Shown here piece after piece: positions 1-8,373 of a stretch of 64,000 bases of DNA. A program made the position numbers and the translations under genes. How positions within the stretch are numbered: position 1 is the stretch's first letter; each line of letters begins with the position of its first letter. Source of the DNA: an uncultured Lachnospiraceae bacterium. GTDB lineage: Bacteria; Bacillota; Clostridia; Lachnospirales; Lachnospiraceae. Below the pieces are notes generated by a model. It was not told where the DNA came from. It saw only the letters and a list, made by a program, of their open reading frames with translations, and did not search any database. The stretch lies in the NCBI GenBank assembly GCA_900546325.1, contig URCR01000005.1, forward strand, positions 1 to 64,000, in the 5' to 3' direction.

Positions 1-2
1 TG

Positions 3-53
3 GAACAGCTTGCCCCATGGAGCGAGACTGCGAAAGCGAACTGTCAAAACTAA
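3..53 (+). CDS. C-terminal end of IS66-family transposase (partial)
   Basis: Only the last 16 codons are inside the window, in the frame starting at base 3, ending at TAA 51-53. The peptide reads EQLAPWSETAKANCQN. A leucine-x-PW-(S/N) motif a few residues before the end is typical of the C-terminal element of IS66 (TnpC) transposases. The identification rests on this short motif plus the inverted-repeat-like end at 121-130. The other two plus frames also stop nearby, so the frame choice is an inference. Confidence 0.5.
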   Translation, partial: EQLAPWSETAKANCQN

Positions 54-64
54 ACTAGAGTAAA

Positions 65-95
65 ACGCTTGCATCTATCATTTTGGTGCAAGCGT
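65..95. terminator. Hairpin between transposase stop and element end
   Basis: ACGCTTGCA at 65-73 pairs perfectly with TGCAAGCGT at 87-95 around a 13-nt loop. On the minus strand the stem is followed by TTTTA, on the plus strand by AATTC, so as a terminator it would work better for transcripts leaving the XRE gene. It may instead be a structural part of the insertion sequence end. Confidence 0.35.
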
Positions 96-129
96 AATTC
101 ATGGATAGCGTAGCAATATTTTGCGCTTA

Positions 130-426
130 CTATATACTTGTTACAACTGCCACAATGAAAAGAAATGTTATCAAACAGATCAAAATTTTTTTGTAAATCT
201 TATAATGATCAATTTTTTTTACCATGATCGTATTCTCCTTTAACATTGTATCAAGCGAACTCTCAAATTTATCGCTGATTTGAACGAGTGTTTGTAAATC
301 GGGATAACTTTTTTCGTTTTCCCAATTAGAAACAGTCTGTCTGGTTACATGGAATATTTTTGCAAAATCTTCCTGGGTCATATTTTTTTGTTTTCTTATT
401 TCGATAATTTTTTTACCGATGTTCAT
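130..426 (-). pseudogene. XRE-family transcriptional regulator, 3' end cut by an insertion sequence
   Basis: The start is ATG at 424-426, preceded on the minus strand by AAAGGAGGGAACGAC, which favours it over an upstream in-frame ATG at 480. The product is 98 residues: an N-terminal helix-turn-helix of the Cro/CI type (TRQTVSNWENEKSYP, about residues 28-42), a short linker and a hydrophobic C-terminal segment (ILICLITFLFIVAVV). Related membrane-tethered XRE regulators usually continue with more membrane segments. Here the frame ends in a TAG made from two chromosomal bases and the last base of the IS66-like element, so the protein is probably truncated. The DNA-binding part is intact, so it may still be active. 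It is divergent from the LanFEG operon. Confidence 0.7.
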
Positions 427-487
427 GTCGTTCCCTCCTTTGAGTACATTATTGAATTTATAGTTAAAAAAAGCTAGCAATTTGCTT

Positions 488-526
488 TTGCATACTTAAA
501 AAAAGCGATGCAAATAATTTTTGACA
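488..526. promoter_or_regulatory. Divergent control region of XRE gene and LanFEG operon
   Basis: The 232-bp gap between the two divergent genes is AT-rich. It contains the inverted repeat TTGCAT (488-493) / ATGCAA (508-513), a possible XRE operator, and a plus-strand TTGACA at 521-526 followed 17 bp later by a weak TTAAGC. Just before the gene there are direct repeats of ATCCTTA (about 638-657), a possible response-regulator site. No promoter here is strong enough to call firmly. Confidence 0.3.
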
Positions 527-658
527 AGCAGAAAATTAAGAATTTAAGCAGTTTACAGCAAGGAAAGAGAATAAATCAGATTTCATTATAGAGTACAATT
601 ATAAAATCATCTATTATAAATTTCTTCTGTAATAAAAATCCTTATAAAATCCTTAGAA

Positions 659-698
659 TTACCTCCTACAATGAAGATAAATTCATTGCAGGAGGTAA
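659..698 (+). promoter_or_regulatory. Hairpin sequestering the ribosome binding site of the LanFEG operon
   Basis: Bases 659-675 (TTACCTCCTACAATGAA) pair with 682-698 (TTCATTGCAGGAGGTAA) with one A-C mismatch and a six-base loop. The stem includes the entire Shine-Dalgarno AGGAGG at 690-695; the ATG follows at 703. If transcription starts upstream of 659, translation of the first gene would depend on this structure opening. It could also be a DNA operator dyad. Confidence 0.7.
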
Positions 699-702
699 AA
701 AA

Positions 703-1407
703 ATGCAGAAAAATATATTGGAAACAAGGGAACTTACGAAAGTTTACAAGGAGCAGAAAGCAGTCAACGCAGTCTCCATTCAGGTGCGGGAAAACACAGT
801 CTACGGACTTCTCGGGGCAAATGGGGCAGGAAAGTCAACACTGCTGAAAATGATCGCAGGAATCATCCGGCCAACAGCGGGGAGTATTCTGGTGGATGGT
901 GACGTATGGAGCAGAAAGTCATTACAGAAGATTGGTTCGCTGATCGAATCGCCGGCGATCTATGGGAATCTGTCGGCACGAGAGAATCTGAAAGTGCGTA
1001 CATTGATGCTTGGTCTTCCGGAGGAAAGGATCGATGAGGCATTGGAGATGGTCGGGCTGACACAGACCGGGAAGAAGCGTGCCGGGAAATTTTCTATGGG
1101 AATGAAGCAGAGACTTGGGCTTGCAATCGCCCTTTTAAATGATCCGAAACTTTTGATTCTGGATGAGCCAACCAACGGTCTGGATCCAATCGGGATCCAG
1201 GATCTCAGGCAGATGGTTCGGGAATTTCCGAAAAAAGGAATCACAGTTATCATGTCGAGCCACATTTTAAGCGAAGTGTCACAGGTGGCGGATGATATCG
1301 GGATCATTGCCGACGGCGTGCTCGGCTATCAGGGAGAGATGCCGCACGAGGAAAAGCTGGAGAGCCTGTTTATGGAAATTGCCGGGACGACGAGAAGGGA
1401 GTGGTAG
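703..1407 (+). CDS. LanF-type antimicrobial-peptide immunity ABC transporter ATPase
   Basis: A 234-residue ABC ATPase. Walker A is GANGAGKST (38-46), the signature is the variant FSMGMKQ (129-135), and Walker B is LLILDEPTNGLD (149-160). The loop that normally carries glutamine reads LIESP (Glu81). Such an E-loop in place of the Q-loop is a known trait of LanF proteins of lantibiotic self-immunity and resistance. With the two following permeases it should form a LanFEG complex that removes membrane-active peptides. The same five-gene order occurs in the cationic-peptide resistance operon cprABC-RK of Clostridioides difficile. The operon is the likely target of the downstream regulator, and the ribosome site lies in a hairpin (659-698). 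Confidence 0.85.
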   Translation: MQKNILETRELTKVYKEQKAVNAVSIQVRENTVYGLLGANGAGKSTLLKMIAGIIRPTAGSILVDGDVWSRKSLQKIGSLIESPAIYGNLSARENLKVRTLMLGLPEERIDEALEMVGLTQTGKKRAGKFSMGMKQRLGLAIALLNDPKLLILDEPTNGLDPIGIQDLRQMVREFPKKGITVIMSSHILSEVSQVADDIGIIADGVLGYQGEMPHEEKLESLFMEIAGTTRREW

Positions 1408-1409
1408 AG

Positions 1410-2159
1410 ATGTGGAATTATTTTCGTGCAGAACAGATGAAGTATCGGCATACCTTTGCGGGGAAGGCATTTCTTGTGGCCCCGCTTCTGACATTGCTCC
1501 TTGGGATTAAGCTGTCTCCGGCATATGTAGTTCTGACTAGTTTTAACTGGTGGTATATGTTTCTGATTCCGGCGATGCTCTCCATTGTTTCCTGCAGCTG
1601 CGGAGAGAAAGACAGGAAGCTTGGCGAAAAGGCGGTGTTTACACTTCCGGTGTCACTGAGGAGGGTAAGGCTGATAAAAATTTTTTACTGTAGCCTGCTG
1701 TTGTTTCTGGCATGTATCGTGCAGTGCATATTGACGTTTGCAGCAGGGCAGGTATTTCAGGCGAAATATTCGGATACGATCACGATTTTTCACGCACTGT
1801 TTGCAGGAGTGTTATTGTTTCTGACATACGCATGGCAGGTTCCGCTTTGCCTCCTGCTGGAGCAGAAATGCGGGACGGCAGCCACGATTCTGATCAATAT
1901 GGCGGCAAATGTGATTCTGAGCGCTAATTTTGCAACGGAAGGTCTGTGGCTGATTCCTTATGCGATCCCGGCACGCCTGATGTGTCCGGTATTAAAAATT
2001 TTGCCAAATGGTCTTCCGGCAGAACCGGGAAGCATCACATTCTCTCCGGAACTTTTGTCATGGGAGAGCATTTTGCCGGGAGTTGTAGTCTCATTACTCT
2101 GCTTTGTTCTTATTACGGAGATGAGTGTCAGACTTTATGAGAGAAAGGGGAGGAAGTAG
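1410..2159 (+). CDS. LanE/MutE-type immunity ABC transporter permease
   Basis: A 249-residue integral membrane protein with about six hydrophobic segments and the cytoplasmic N-terminus (WNYFRAEQMKYRHTF) typical of lantibiotic immunity permeases. ATG 1410 is preferred because GGGAG at 1398-1402 is well placed; a GTG at 1401 overlapping the previous gene is possible. The gap to the ATPase gene is only two bases. It should pair with the next permease and the LanF ATPase. The specific peptide recognised cannot be read from the sequence. Confidence 0.8.
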   Translation: MWNYFRAEQMKYRHTFAGKAFLVAPLLTLLLGIKLSPAYVVLTSFNWWYMFLIPAMLSIVSCSCGEKDRKLGEKAVFTLPVSLRRVRLIKIFYCSLLLFLACIVQCILTFAAGQVFQAKYSDTITIFHALFAGVLLFLTYAWQVPLCLLLEQKCGTAATILINMAANVILSANFATEGLWLIPYAIPARLMCPVLKILPNGLPAEPGSITFSPELLSWESILPGVVVSLLCFVLITEMSVRLYERKGRK

Positions 2160-2909
2160 ATGCTGCGTGCAGAATTTAAGAAGATGAAACGGACAGTATT
2201 GTTCTGGATGCATGTCTTTGTTCCGGTCATTGGAGCAGGGATCGTTCTCTGGTATTATGAAGGACTTGGGATGCTGCATATGAATGCGAGGAGTGTTGGG
2301 AAATTTGCGGAAATCTTAAGTCTTGCATTTCCTGCACTGAGCGGGATCATCTGTGCGCTTGCAGCCGAGATGGAGACAGAAGCGGGAAATATGCAGGTAC
2401 TTTTAGGAGGGATATCAGGAAAATGCCGTGCGGCGGCAGTCAAGCTGTTCGCTTTGCTGTTGCTTGCAGGGCTGGGAACAGTACTGGCGTTTGGGTGTTA
2501 TCTTGTGGGAACCCGGGTGTGTACAGGAGAACAAGCAAATGTGAGCCTGATGATTTTTACAGCAGAATGCATATTTGTGTTGCTTGGAACACAGATTGCG
2601 ACCTATGTGATCCATCTTTTTTTGAGTCTGAAGTGGCATAAGGGAATTGTGATTGGGGCAGGAATCGTGGAGAGCATGCTCTCTGCCCTGTTTCTTACCG
2701 GAATGGGAGATGGAATCTGGATGTACTGTCCGTTCGCATGGGGAACACAACTGCTACGATATATGATATATTATAAAGAAAAAGTCATGGCGGGAATGAC
2801 GGCAGATTTAAGGACAGGGGCAGTGATGAGTGTCGGTATGACAGCTCTTCTTACAGCAGTGTTTTTTGTCTGGTTTTCGCGCTATGAGGGGAAGAAGGAA
2901 GTGGAGTAA
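2160..2909 (+). CDS. LanG/MutG-type immunity ABC transporter permease
   Basis: A 249-residue membrane protein starting directly at the stop of the previous gene (TAGATG). It begins MLRAEFKKMKRTVLFWMH, a charged cytoplasmic start followed by a transmembrane helix, then about five more hydrophobic segments. It has the length and layout of the second LanFEG permease. It is co-translated with its neighbours and followed after three bases by the response regulator gene, so transporter and sensor form one operon. Confidence 0.8.
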   Translation: MLRAEFKKMKRTVLFWMHVFVPVIGAGIVLWYYEGLGMLHMNARSVGKFAEILSLAFPALSGIICALAAEMETEAGNMQVLLGGISGKCRAAAVKLFALLLLAGLGTVLAFGCYLVGTRVCTGEQANVSLMIFTAECIFVLLGTQIATYVIHLFLSLKWHKGIVIGAGIVESMLSALFLTGMGDGIWMYCPFAWGTQLLRYMIYYKEKVMAGMTADLRTGAVMSVGMTALLTAVFFVWFSRYEGKKEVE

Positions 2910-2912
2910 AAA

Positions 2913-3572
2913 ATGGCAAAGATTCTTGCAGTGGATGATGAGGCAAAGATTCTTCAGATCATCCGGAAAGCACTGGAAAAAGACGGGCACATCGTACAGA
3001 CGGTGCAGGATGCGGCGGCGGTCAGACGGATGGAGCTGTCCCGGTATGACTTGATTTTGCTGGACGTGATGATGCCCGAAATCGACGGGTTTACTTTGTG
3101 CCGGGAGATCCGGGAAATCGTTGACTGTCCGATTTTATTTTTGACAGCGAAGACACTTGAGGAGGACTTGATGATAGGGCTTGGTGCAGGGGCGGATGAT
3201 TACATCCGCAAACCGTTCGGACTCGGAGAACTGCGGGCGAGGGTACAGGCGCACCTGCGAAGAGAAGTGCGGGAGAAGAAGCAGGTCTTTTCCGTGTCAG
3301 GGCTTTATTTTTACATGCAGGCAAAAAAAGTGATGGCGAAAGAGCAGGAAGTTGCGCTGACAAAAAGTGAGTATCAGATCTGTGAGTATCTGGCGCTTCA
3401 CCACGGACAGACACTGTCGCGGGAACAAATTTATGAGGCAGTGTTCGGATATGAAGGGGACAGTGATACATCGGCGATCACGGAACACATTAAAAATATC
3501 CGGGCAAAACTAATGAAAGTACAGGCAGAGCCGATTGAGACAGTCTGGGGGATGGGGTATCGATGGAAATGA
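2913..3572 (+). CDS. OmpR-family response regulator of the LanFEG operon
   Basis: A 219-residue regulator. The receiver domain (1-115) has the acidic pair VDDE (7-10), phosphoacceptor Asp51 in LLDVMMPEIDG, and the lysine in the switch region IRKPF. A C-terminal winged-helix DNA-binding domain follows (about 125-219, ending ETVWGMGYRWK). It overlaps the kinase gene by 10 bases. By position it most likely controls the upstream ABC genes in response to antimicrobial peptides, as CprR does in C. difficile. That role is inferred from gene order. Confidence 0.88.
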   Translation: MAKILAVDDEAKILQIIRKALEKDGHIVQTVQDAAAVRRMELSRYDLILLDVMMPEIDGFTLCREIREIVDCPILFLTAKTLEEDLMIGLGAGADDYIRKPFGLGELRARVQAHLRREVREKKQVFSVSGLYFYMQAKKVMAKEQEVALTKSEYQICEYLALHHGQTLSREQIYEAVFGYEGDSDTSAITEHIKNIRAKLMKVQAEPIETVWGMGYRWK

Positions 3573-4963
3573 AAAAGAGAATACGGCTGCATACCTTTTT
3601 TATCCGGTATGCAGTCGGTGTTATGATTGGTGCAGCGGTGATTCTGGCAGCTGCACTGCTTCTGTTTTCAGCAGGGCTGGAAGCAGGATGGATCGTTCCG
3701 GCAAATTATGTGGAAGAACTGCTCTCGGAACATGCAAAACAGATTCAGTCGGCAGAGCATGTAGAGAAAAAACTGATTCCGGAAACATGCCGGTACGGAG
3801 TGTATGACCGGGAGGGAAAATATCTCTACGGGACATTCGAAGAGGAAGAACAGAGTGAAGTATGGAATATTTATGCAGAAGGAGAGCGGGGAAAAGATGG
3901 GTACTATTTCCTGGCTTTTGACAGAAAAGGGGAAGTGTGTATCGTAAAGTACCGGATGGCTTCCGGATATACAAATGATTTTCTGCAGAAACATCTCCCG
4001 GCGGCGGACTGGACATTTGTGGGAGGGGCGGTGATTTTGTTTTTCCTTTATATGTTCTGGCTGGCAAGAAAATTTGGCACGGCAATCTCAAAGGAGATTT
4101 TGGCATTGGAGCAGGTAACTGAAAAAATCAGCCGGCAGGAGCTGGATTTTGGAAGGGAGTCATCGAAAGTAGCGGAAATTGACACAGTGTTACAATCGAT
4201 GGATCAGATGAAAGAAGCGCTCAAAGAATCACTGGAGAGACAGTGGAACATGGAGCAGATGCGAAGAGAGCAGGTGGCGGCACTTGCACATGATATTAAG
4301 ACACCCTTGACGATCCTGCTTGGCAGTGCGGAACTGACTCTGGAAGCAGATAAACTTTCAGAAGCAAAAGAATATGCCGGGGAAATCTGCGGGGAAGCAA
4401 GAGAGATTGAAAACTATCTTCAAGTACTTCAGGAGATGCTTCTCTCGGAAAAAGAACAGGCAGCGGGGAAAGCGAAGACAGATCTCTTAAGTCTTGTGGA
4501 AAAAGTGAAAAAGCAGACGGAGGCACTTGCAAAGACAAAGCAGATCACAGTCAGCGTGCAGGAAAAACCTGAAAAATGTCTGCAAAATTTTGTGGCAGAC
4601 ATAGAAGAAGAGGCGGTTTATAGGGCGTGGATGAATATTATTACAAATAGTGTTGAACATGGAAAGGAAGGAGGAAGAATCCGGCTTACAATCCGTAGAG
4701 GAGCGGATCAAATTGCGCTTGTCACGGAGGATGACGGGTGCGGATTTTCAGAAGAAGAACTGGTGAGGGGGACAGAACAGTTCTATCAGGGAGACAAAAG
4801 CCGCGGGCGGCGCGGCCATTATGGTATGGGATTGGCGATTGCAAGAAGATTTGCCGAGGGGGCAGGTGGGACACTGCTGCTGGAAAATTCAGAAGAAATG
4901 AGAGGTGCGAAAGTGACGATTTTTCTTCCTGAGGAAGATGTCGCTTCTTGTGGAAATGGATAG
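3563..4963 (+). CDS. Sensor histidine kinase of the LanFEG operon
   Basis: A 466-residue membrane kinase. Transmembrane helices lie at about 19-37 and 152-168, flanking an extracellular sensor of about 115 residues. A HAMP-like linker, the HisKA box ALAHDIKTPLT with His243, and a HATPase domain with N-, G1- and G2-box motifs (NIITNSVEHG, EDDGCGFS, HYGMGLAIARRF) follow. It overlaps the regulator gene, which points to coupled translation. The substantial extracellular domain argues for direct peptide sensing rather than the transporter-coupled BceS mode, where the loop is very short. Confidence 0.87.
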   Translation: MEMKKRIRLHTFFIRYAVGVMIGAAVILAAALLLFSAGLEAGWIVPANYVEELLSEHAKQIQSAEHVEKKLIPETCRYGVYDREGKYLYGTFEEEEQSEVWNIYAEGERGKDGYYFLAFDRKGEVCIVKYRMASGYTNDFLQKHLPAADWTFVGGAVILFFLYMFWLARKFGTAISKEILALEQVTEKISRQELDFGRESSKVAEIDTVLQSMDQMKEALKESLERQWNMEQMRREQVAALAHDIKTPLTILLGSAELTLEADKLSEAKEYAGEICGEAREIENYLQVLQEMLLSEKEQAAGKAKTDLLSLVEKVKKQTEALAKTKQITVSVQEKPEKCLQNFVADIEEEAVYRAWMNIITNSVEHGKEGGRIRLTIRRGADQIALVTEDDGCGFSEEELVRGTEQFYQGDKSRGRRGHYGMGLAIARRFAEGAGGTLLLENSEEMRGAKVTIFLPEEDVASCGNG

Positions 4964-5219
4964 CTTTTGTGCAATTTTTCAGGAGAAAGATAGAAAAAAT
5001 AAATAATTAGAATCGACAAAAATCTTTGCTAAAAAGACATATGTTTGCAAGCGAAAGGAAATTAAAAAATAGACTTATTTTTATCTTACTTTAAAGCGCG
5101 AAAAAAGAAAAAAGTCAGAAAAAAACGGGTTGTAAAAAAGAGTAGATTGTAATTCTGAGTTGAAAAATTATGCAAAATATACAAAAATGTTGAAAATAAG
5201 GATGGAAAATAAAAAAGTA

Positions 5220-5248
5220 TTGCACAAAAATGATAAACGTGTTAATAT
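5220..5248 (+). promoter_or_regulatory. Promoter of the opp operon
   Basis: TTGCAC (5220-5225) and TAATAT (5243-5248) are separated by 17 bases, about 40 bases before the oppA start. The 328-bp gap 4964-5291 is otherwise very AT-rich and A-rich on the plus strand. I see no clear terminator for the kinase gene and no other element in it. Confidence 0.7.
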
Positions 5249-5291
5249 CTTAACAGATTTATTCAAAACCTAAAAACAAGGAGGAAGTAAG

Positions 5292-7220
5292 ATGAAGAAG
5301 AAAGTAGTTGCATGTCTGCTTGCAGGAACAATGGCAATGTCACTTACTGCTTGCGGCGGAGGCGGCGTCAGCAGCAATTCATCCACAGGAAAGGAAGACA
5401 GCAAAGAGAGCAGCGCAGATTCAGAAGTTGGTGTAGAACAGACAGCGGAACCACAGGCACCACCGGAAGACGCGCCGGTAGGAGGGCAGTTTGTCGTTCA
5501 GATCACACCGGGATCTTTATCACCGGATATGATGAATGGATGGTCGGCTAATGCGACCAGTACAGGATTTATCACATTGATGGATGGATATGCTCTGACA
5601 ACGACGATGAGAGACCGTACGATTGACTGGGATCCGGTAGTTGTTAAATCTCACGAAGAGAAAGAGAATGAAGATGGATCAATAACATACACCGTGGAGA
5701 TTAATGATAATCTGAAGTGGAATGATGGTTCCAAGATTACAGCAAAAGATTATTTGTTCTATGTTATGATGCGTTCTTCTAAACAATACGCAGAATGTGA
5801 AGGAGATGCGACTGCCGGAGTAGAACTGGAAGGATTCTCAGAATTCCTTGATGGTTCTAAGAAAGAATTTACAGGACTCCGCCTCCTTGGAGATTACAAG
5901 TTTTCTATGACTGTTGCAGCAGAAAATCTTCCGAACTACTATGTTTTGGGAAATATCGGATTCACGCCACTTCCAATGGCAGCAATTGCTCCGGGAACCG
6001 ATATTATTGATGATGGAAACGGATGCTATTTTAATGACAAATTTACAACAGAAGTATTAAGAGAAACTTTACTTGATCCAGACACGGGATTTCGCTATAA
6101 GAGACCGGTTGTCTGTGGACCTTACCAGTTAAAGAGCATAGACATCAGTACAGAGACTGTTGAACTGGAAATTAATAAAGAATATCTTGGAGGATATGAT
6201 GGAACAAAACCACATATTCAGACAATTATTTCCAAACCGGTTGCTACAGAAACATGGAGAGATGAGTTTGAAAAAGGAAATGTTGATTTCTACAAAACAA
6301 GTAAGGGAGAGACGATTGATTCAACACTGACAAAGGTGGAAGACGGAACAGTCAAAGCTAATTATGGAGTTGTACCTCAAGATCAGGTAAACGAATTCCG
6401 ATTTGCATGTGATTTTGGACCGTCACAATTTGCAGAAGTCCGCCGTGCATTTGCATACATTATTGACCGTGATGAGCTGAACAAACAGCTGACAGGAGGC
6501 TATGCGAGTGTAGTAGACTGTGTGGCAACGGAAGCGATGGAGGATTATCAGGCTACAAAGGACCAACTGGAAAGCGAATTGACACATTATACATACGATA
6601 TCGATAAGGCAAAACAGGAATTGATTGATGGTGGATGGACATTAAATGAAAGCGGCGGCGAGTTTGTAGAAGGAAAAGATAAGATTCGATATAAAGAAGT
6701 CGACGGAGAGCTGATGCCACTGATTCTGAAATGGGCTTATAGAGAAGGAGATGACACGAACCTCTACAACACGGTTATTCCTCCGGAAGCAGAAAAGATT
6801 GGTATGAAGCTGGAAGGAACGAAGATGGACTTTGCACAGCTTGTCAATCAACTGAACCGTGAAGGTGTGGACGCTACATACAATGTGTTCTCATGCGGTG
6901 TGGTATTGCCGGAATTTAGTTCATGGTGGTATTTCTTTGATGATGCACCGGAGAGAATGGGACTTTGGAATTACTACCGTGTCAGTGATCCAGAGTTGAA
7001 GAGCATCACACAGGAAATGAGAAAAGTAGAACCGGGAGATACAGAGACGTATCGGAAGCTGTTTGTAGAGTTTGAAAAAGAGACTAACAAGGAAATGCCG
7101 GGAGTAGTTCTCTCAACAGGAACAGACTACTGGTTCTACAATCCAAAGCTGAAGAACTTTGTCCCGCGTGCATATGATAACTGGTGGGGATTTGTTCTGG
7201 ATGCATACATTGAAGAATAG
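5292..7220 (+). CDS. oppA: Oligopeptide ABC transporter substrate-binding lipoprotein (OppA-like)
   Basis: A 642-residue lipoprotein. The signal peptide ends in the lipobox LTAC with lipid-modified Cys21, followed by a Gly/Ser/Glu-rich tether and an SBP_bac_5 domain from about residue 60. It should capture peptides outside the membrane and deliver them to OppB/OppC. An AAGGAGGAAG ribosome site sits close to the ATG. It is first in the operon and followed by an intrinsic terminator (7249-7278), so it is probably made in excess over the permeases, as usual for binding proteins. It is longer than the usual 540-560 residues, mainly through the linker. Confidence 0.85.
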   Translation: MKKKVVACLLAGTMAMSLTACGGGGVSSNSSTGKEDSKESSADSEVGVEQTAEPQAPPEDAPVGGQFVVQITPGSLSPDMMNGWSANATSTGFITLMDGYALTTTMRDRTIDWDPVVVKSHEEKENEDGSITYTVEINDNLKWNDGSKITAKDYLFYVMMRSSKQYAECEGDATAGVELEGFSEFLDGSKKEFTGLRLLGDYKFSMTVAAENLPNYYVLGNIGFTPLPMAAIAPGTDIIDDGNGCYFNDKFTTEVLRETLLDPDTGFRYKRPVVCGPYQLKSIDISTETVELEINKEYLGGYDGTKPHIQTIISKPVATETWRDEFEKGNVDFYKTSKGETIDSTLTKVEDGTVKANYGVVPQDQVNEFRFACDFGPSQFAEVRRAFAYIIDRDELNKQLTGGYASVVDCVATEAMEDYQATKDQLESELTHYTYDIDKAKQELIDGGWTLNESGGEFVEGKDKIRYKEVDGELMPLILKWAYREGDDTNLYNTVIPPEAEKIGMKLEGTKMDFAQLVNQLNREGVDATYNVFSCGVVLPEFSSWWYFFDDAPERMGLWNYYRVSDPELKSITQEMRKVEPGDTETYRKLFVEFEKETNKEMPGVVLSTGTDYWFYNPKLKNFVPRAYDNWWGFVLDAYIEE

Positions 7221-7248
7221 AGTTTGGACAGGATGAGCAATTGAGATG

Positions 7249-7278
7249 GGAGGCGGTGCGGTTGCCCGCTTCCTTTTT
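7249..7278 (+). terminator. Intra-operon terminator between oppA and oppB
   Basis: GGAGGCGG (7249-7256) pairs with CCGCTTCC (7266-7273) with one G-U pair around a nine-base loop, followed by TTTTT. It lies between oppA and oppB in the same direction, so it probably lets only part of the transcripts continue. Confidence 0.75.
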
Positions 7279-7373
7279 CATCGTTATAGTAATGTAGATA
7301 AAATCAATTACATACTATGAAAACCTGCAAAGCAGAAAATTCCTTTACAAAAATAAAAGTGGGGTTACAAAGA

Positions 7374-8357
7374 ATGGTTAAATACATCTTAAAAAGACTT
7401 TCCTATATGGTAGTCGTCTTCTTTATTTTGTCCATACTGTTGTTCAGCCTTTTCAAAATGGTTCCGGGAGATCCGGCACGTATGATGGTTGAGGGACAGA
7501 AGATGAGTGTATCTCCTGAGGAGTACGAAAGACTTTATCAGGACGCAAGGACACGTCTTGGACTGGATAAACCGGTCATTATTCAATATTTCAGCTGGTT
7601 TGGCAATATGTTACAAGGAGACTTCGGATATTCTTCTATATATAGAGTTCCGGTTCTCCAGCTTGTGGGACCGCCGATGAAAAATACGATTTGTCTGAAT
7701 GTGGTATATTATATTTTGTTATTTTTGATTACGATTCCCCTCGGAATCAAGGCTGCAGTCAAGCAGAACTCGGTGTTTGATACGACAGTACAGGTTACAA
7801 CGATCATTGGAATCAGTATTCCTTCTTTCATTACAGCGTTGATCTTTATTTTCCTGTTTGCAATCACAATCCCAATCTTCCCAATCAGCGGTATGGTGAC
7901 GACTGGTGCCGGATATACAGGATTTAGGGCAGTCATCGATTATCTGTATCATCTTTGTCTTCCGGTTCTTGTTATGGTATTTGCGGGACTTGGAGGAATG
8001 ACAAGATATGTCAGAGGTGCACTGCTTGACGCATTATCCATGGATTATGTAAGAACTGCGAGAGCGAAGGGATTAAGAGAGAAAACAGTCATTTACAAAC
8101 ATGCATTCCGAAATGCGCTGATTCCGATTACGGGGTTTGTTGTTGGTTCGATTGTTGCGATCTTTGGTGGATCCATTGTTATTGAAACACTATTCTCATG
8201 GAAAGGTGTAGGAAAACTCCTCATTGATTCCTTAAACGGTCAGGATTATACTGTGGCACTGGCCATGCAGATGTTCTATATACTTTTAGCGCTTGTGGCA
8301 AACCTGATCACAGACATCTGTTACTGTATAGTGGATCCAAGAATCAAATTAGAGTAA
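7374..8357 (+). CDS. oppB: Oligopeptide ABC transporter permease OppB
   Basis: A 327-residue permease from ATG 7374 (GTGGGG ribosome site at 7360-7364). An earlier in-frame ATG at 7317 would add an atypical charged stretch. It starts MVKYILKRLSYMVVVFF, the standard OppB N-terminal helix. It then has the DPxR segment (PGDPARMM), six membrane segments and the cytoplasmic EAA loop (DYVRTARAKGLREKTVIYKHAFRNALIP) that docks on the ATPases. It pairs with OppC to form the channel, and length and domains are ordinary. Confidence 0.88.
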   Translation: MVKYILKRLSYMVVVFFILSILLFSLFKMVPGDPARMMVEGQKMSVSPEEYERLYQDARTRLGLDKPVIIQYFSWFGNMLQGDFGYSSIYRVPVLQLVGPPMKNTICLNVVYYILLFLITIPLGIKAAVKQNSVFDTTVQVTTIIGISIPSFITALIFIFLFAITIPIFPISGMVTTGAGYTGFRAVIDYLYHLCLPVLVMVFAGLGGMTRYVRGALLDALSMDYVRTARAKGLREKTVIYKHAFRNALIPITGFVVGSIVAIFGGSIVIETLFSWKGVGKLLIDSLNGQDYTVALAMQMFYILLALVANLITDICYCIVDPRIKLE

Positions 8358-8373
8358 TCACGGAGGAAAGCAC

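Larger units (their letters stand above)
1..130 (+). mobile_element. Right end of an IS66-family insertion sequence
   Basis: The stretch holds the last codons of an IS66-type transposase and ends at 121-130 with TTGCGCTTAC. Read inward this is GTAAGCGCAA, which resembles the GTAA-starting terminal inverted repeats of IS66 elements. The boundary is supported by the neighbouring gene: the minus-strand XRE frame stops exactly here, and its TAG stop uses base 130 of the element. The other end lies outside the window, so the 8-bp target duplication expected for this family (candidate 131-138) cannot be confirmed. Confidence 0.6.
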
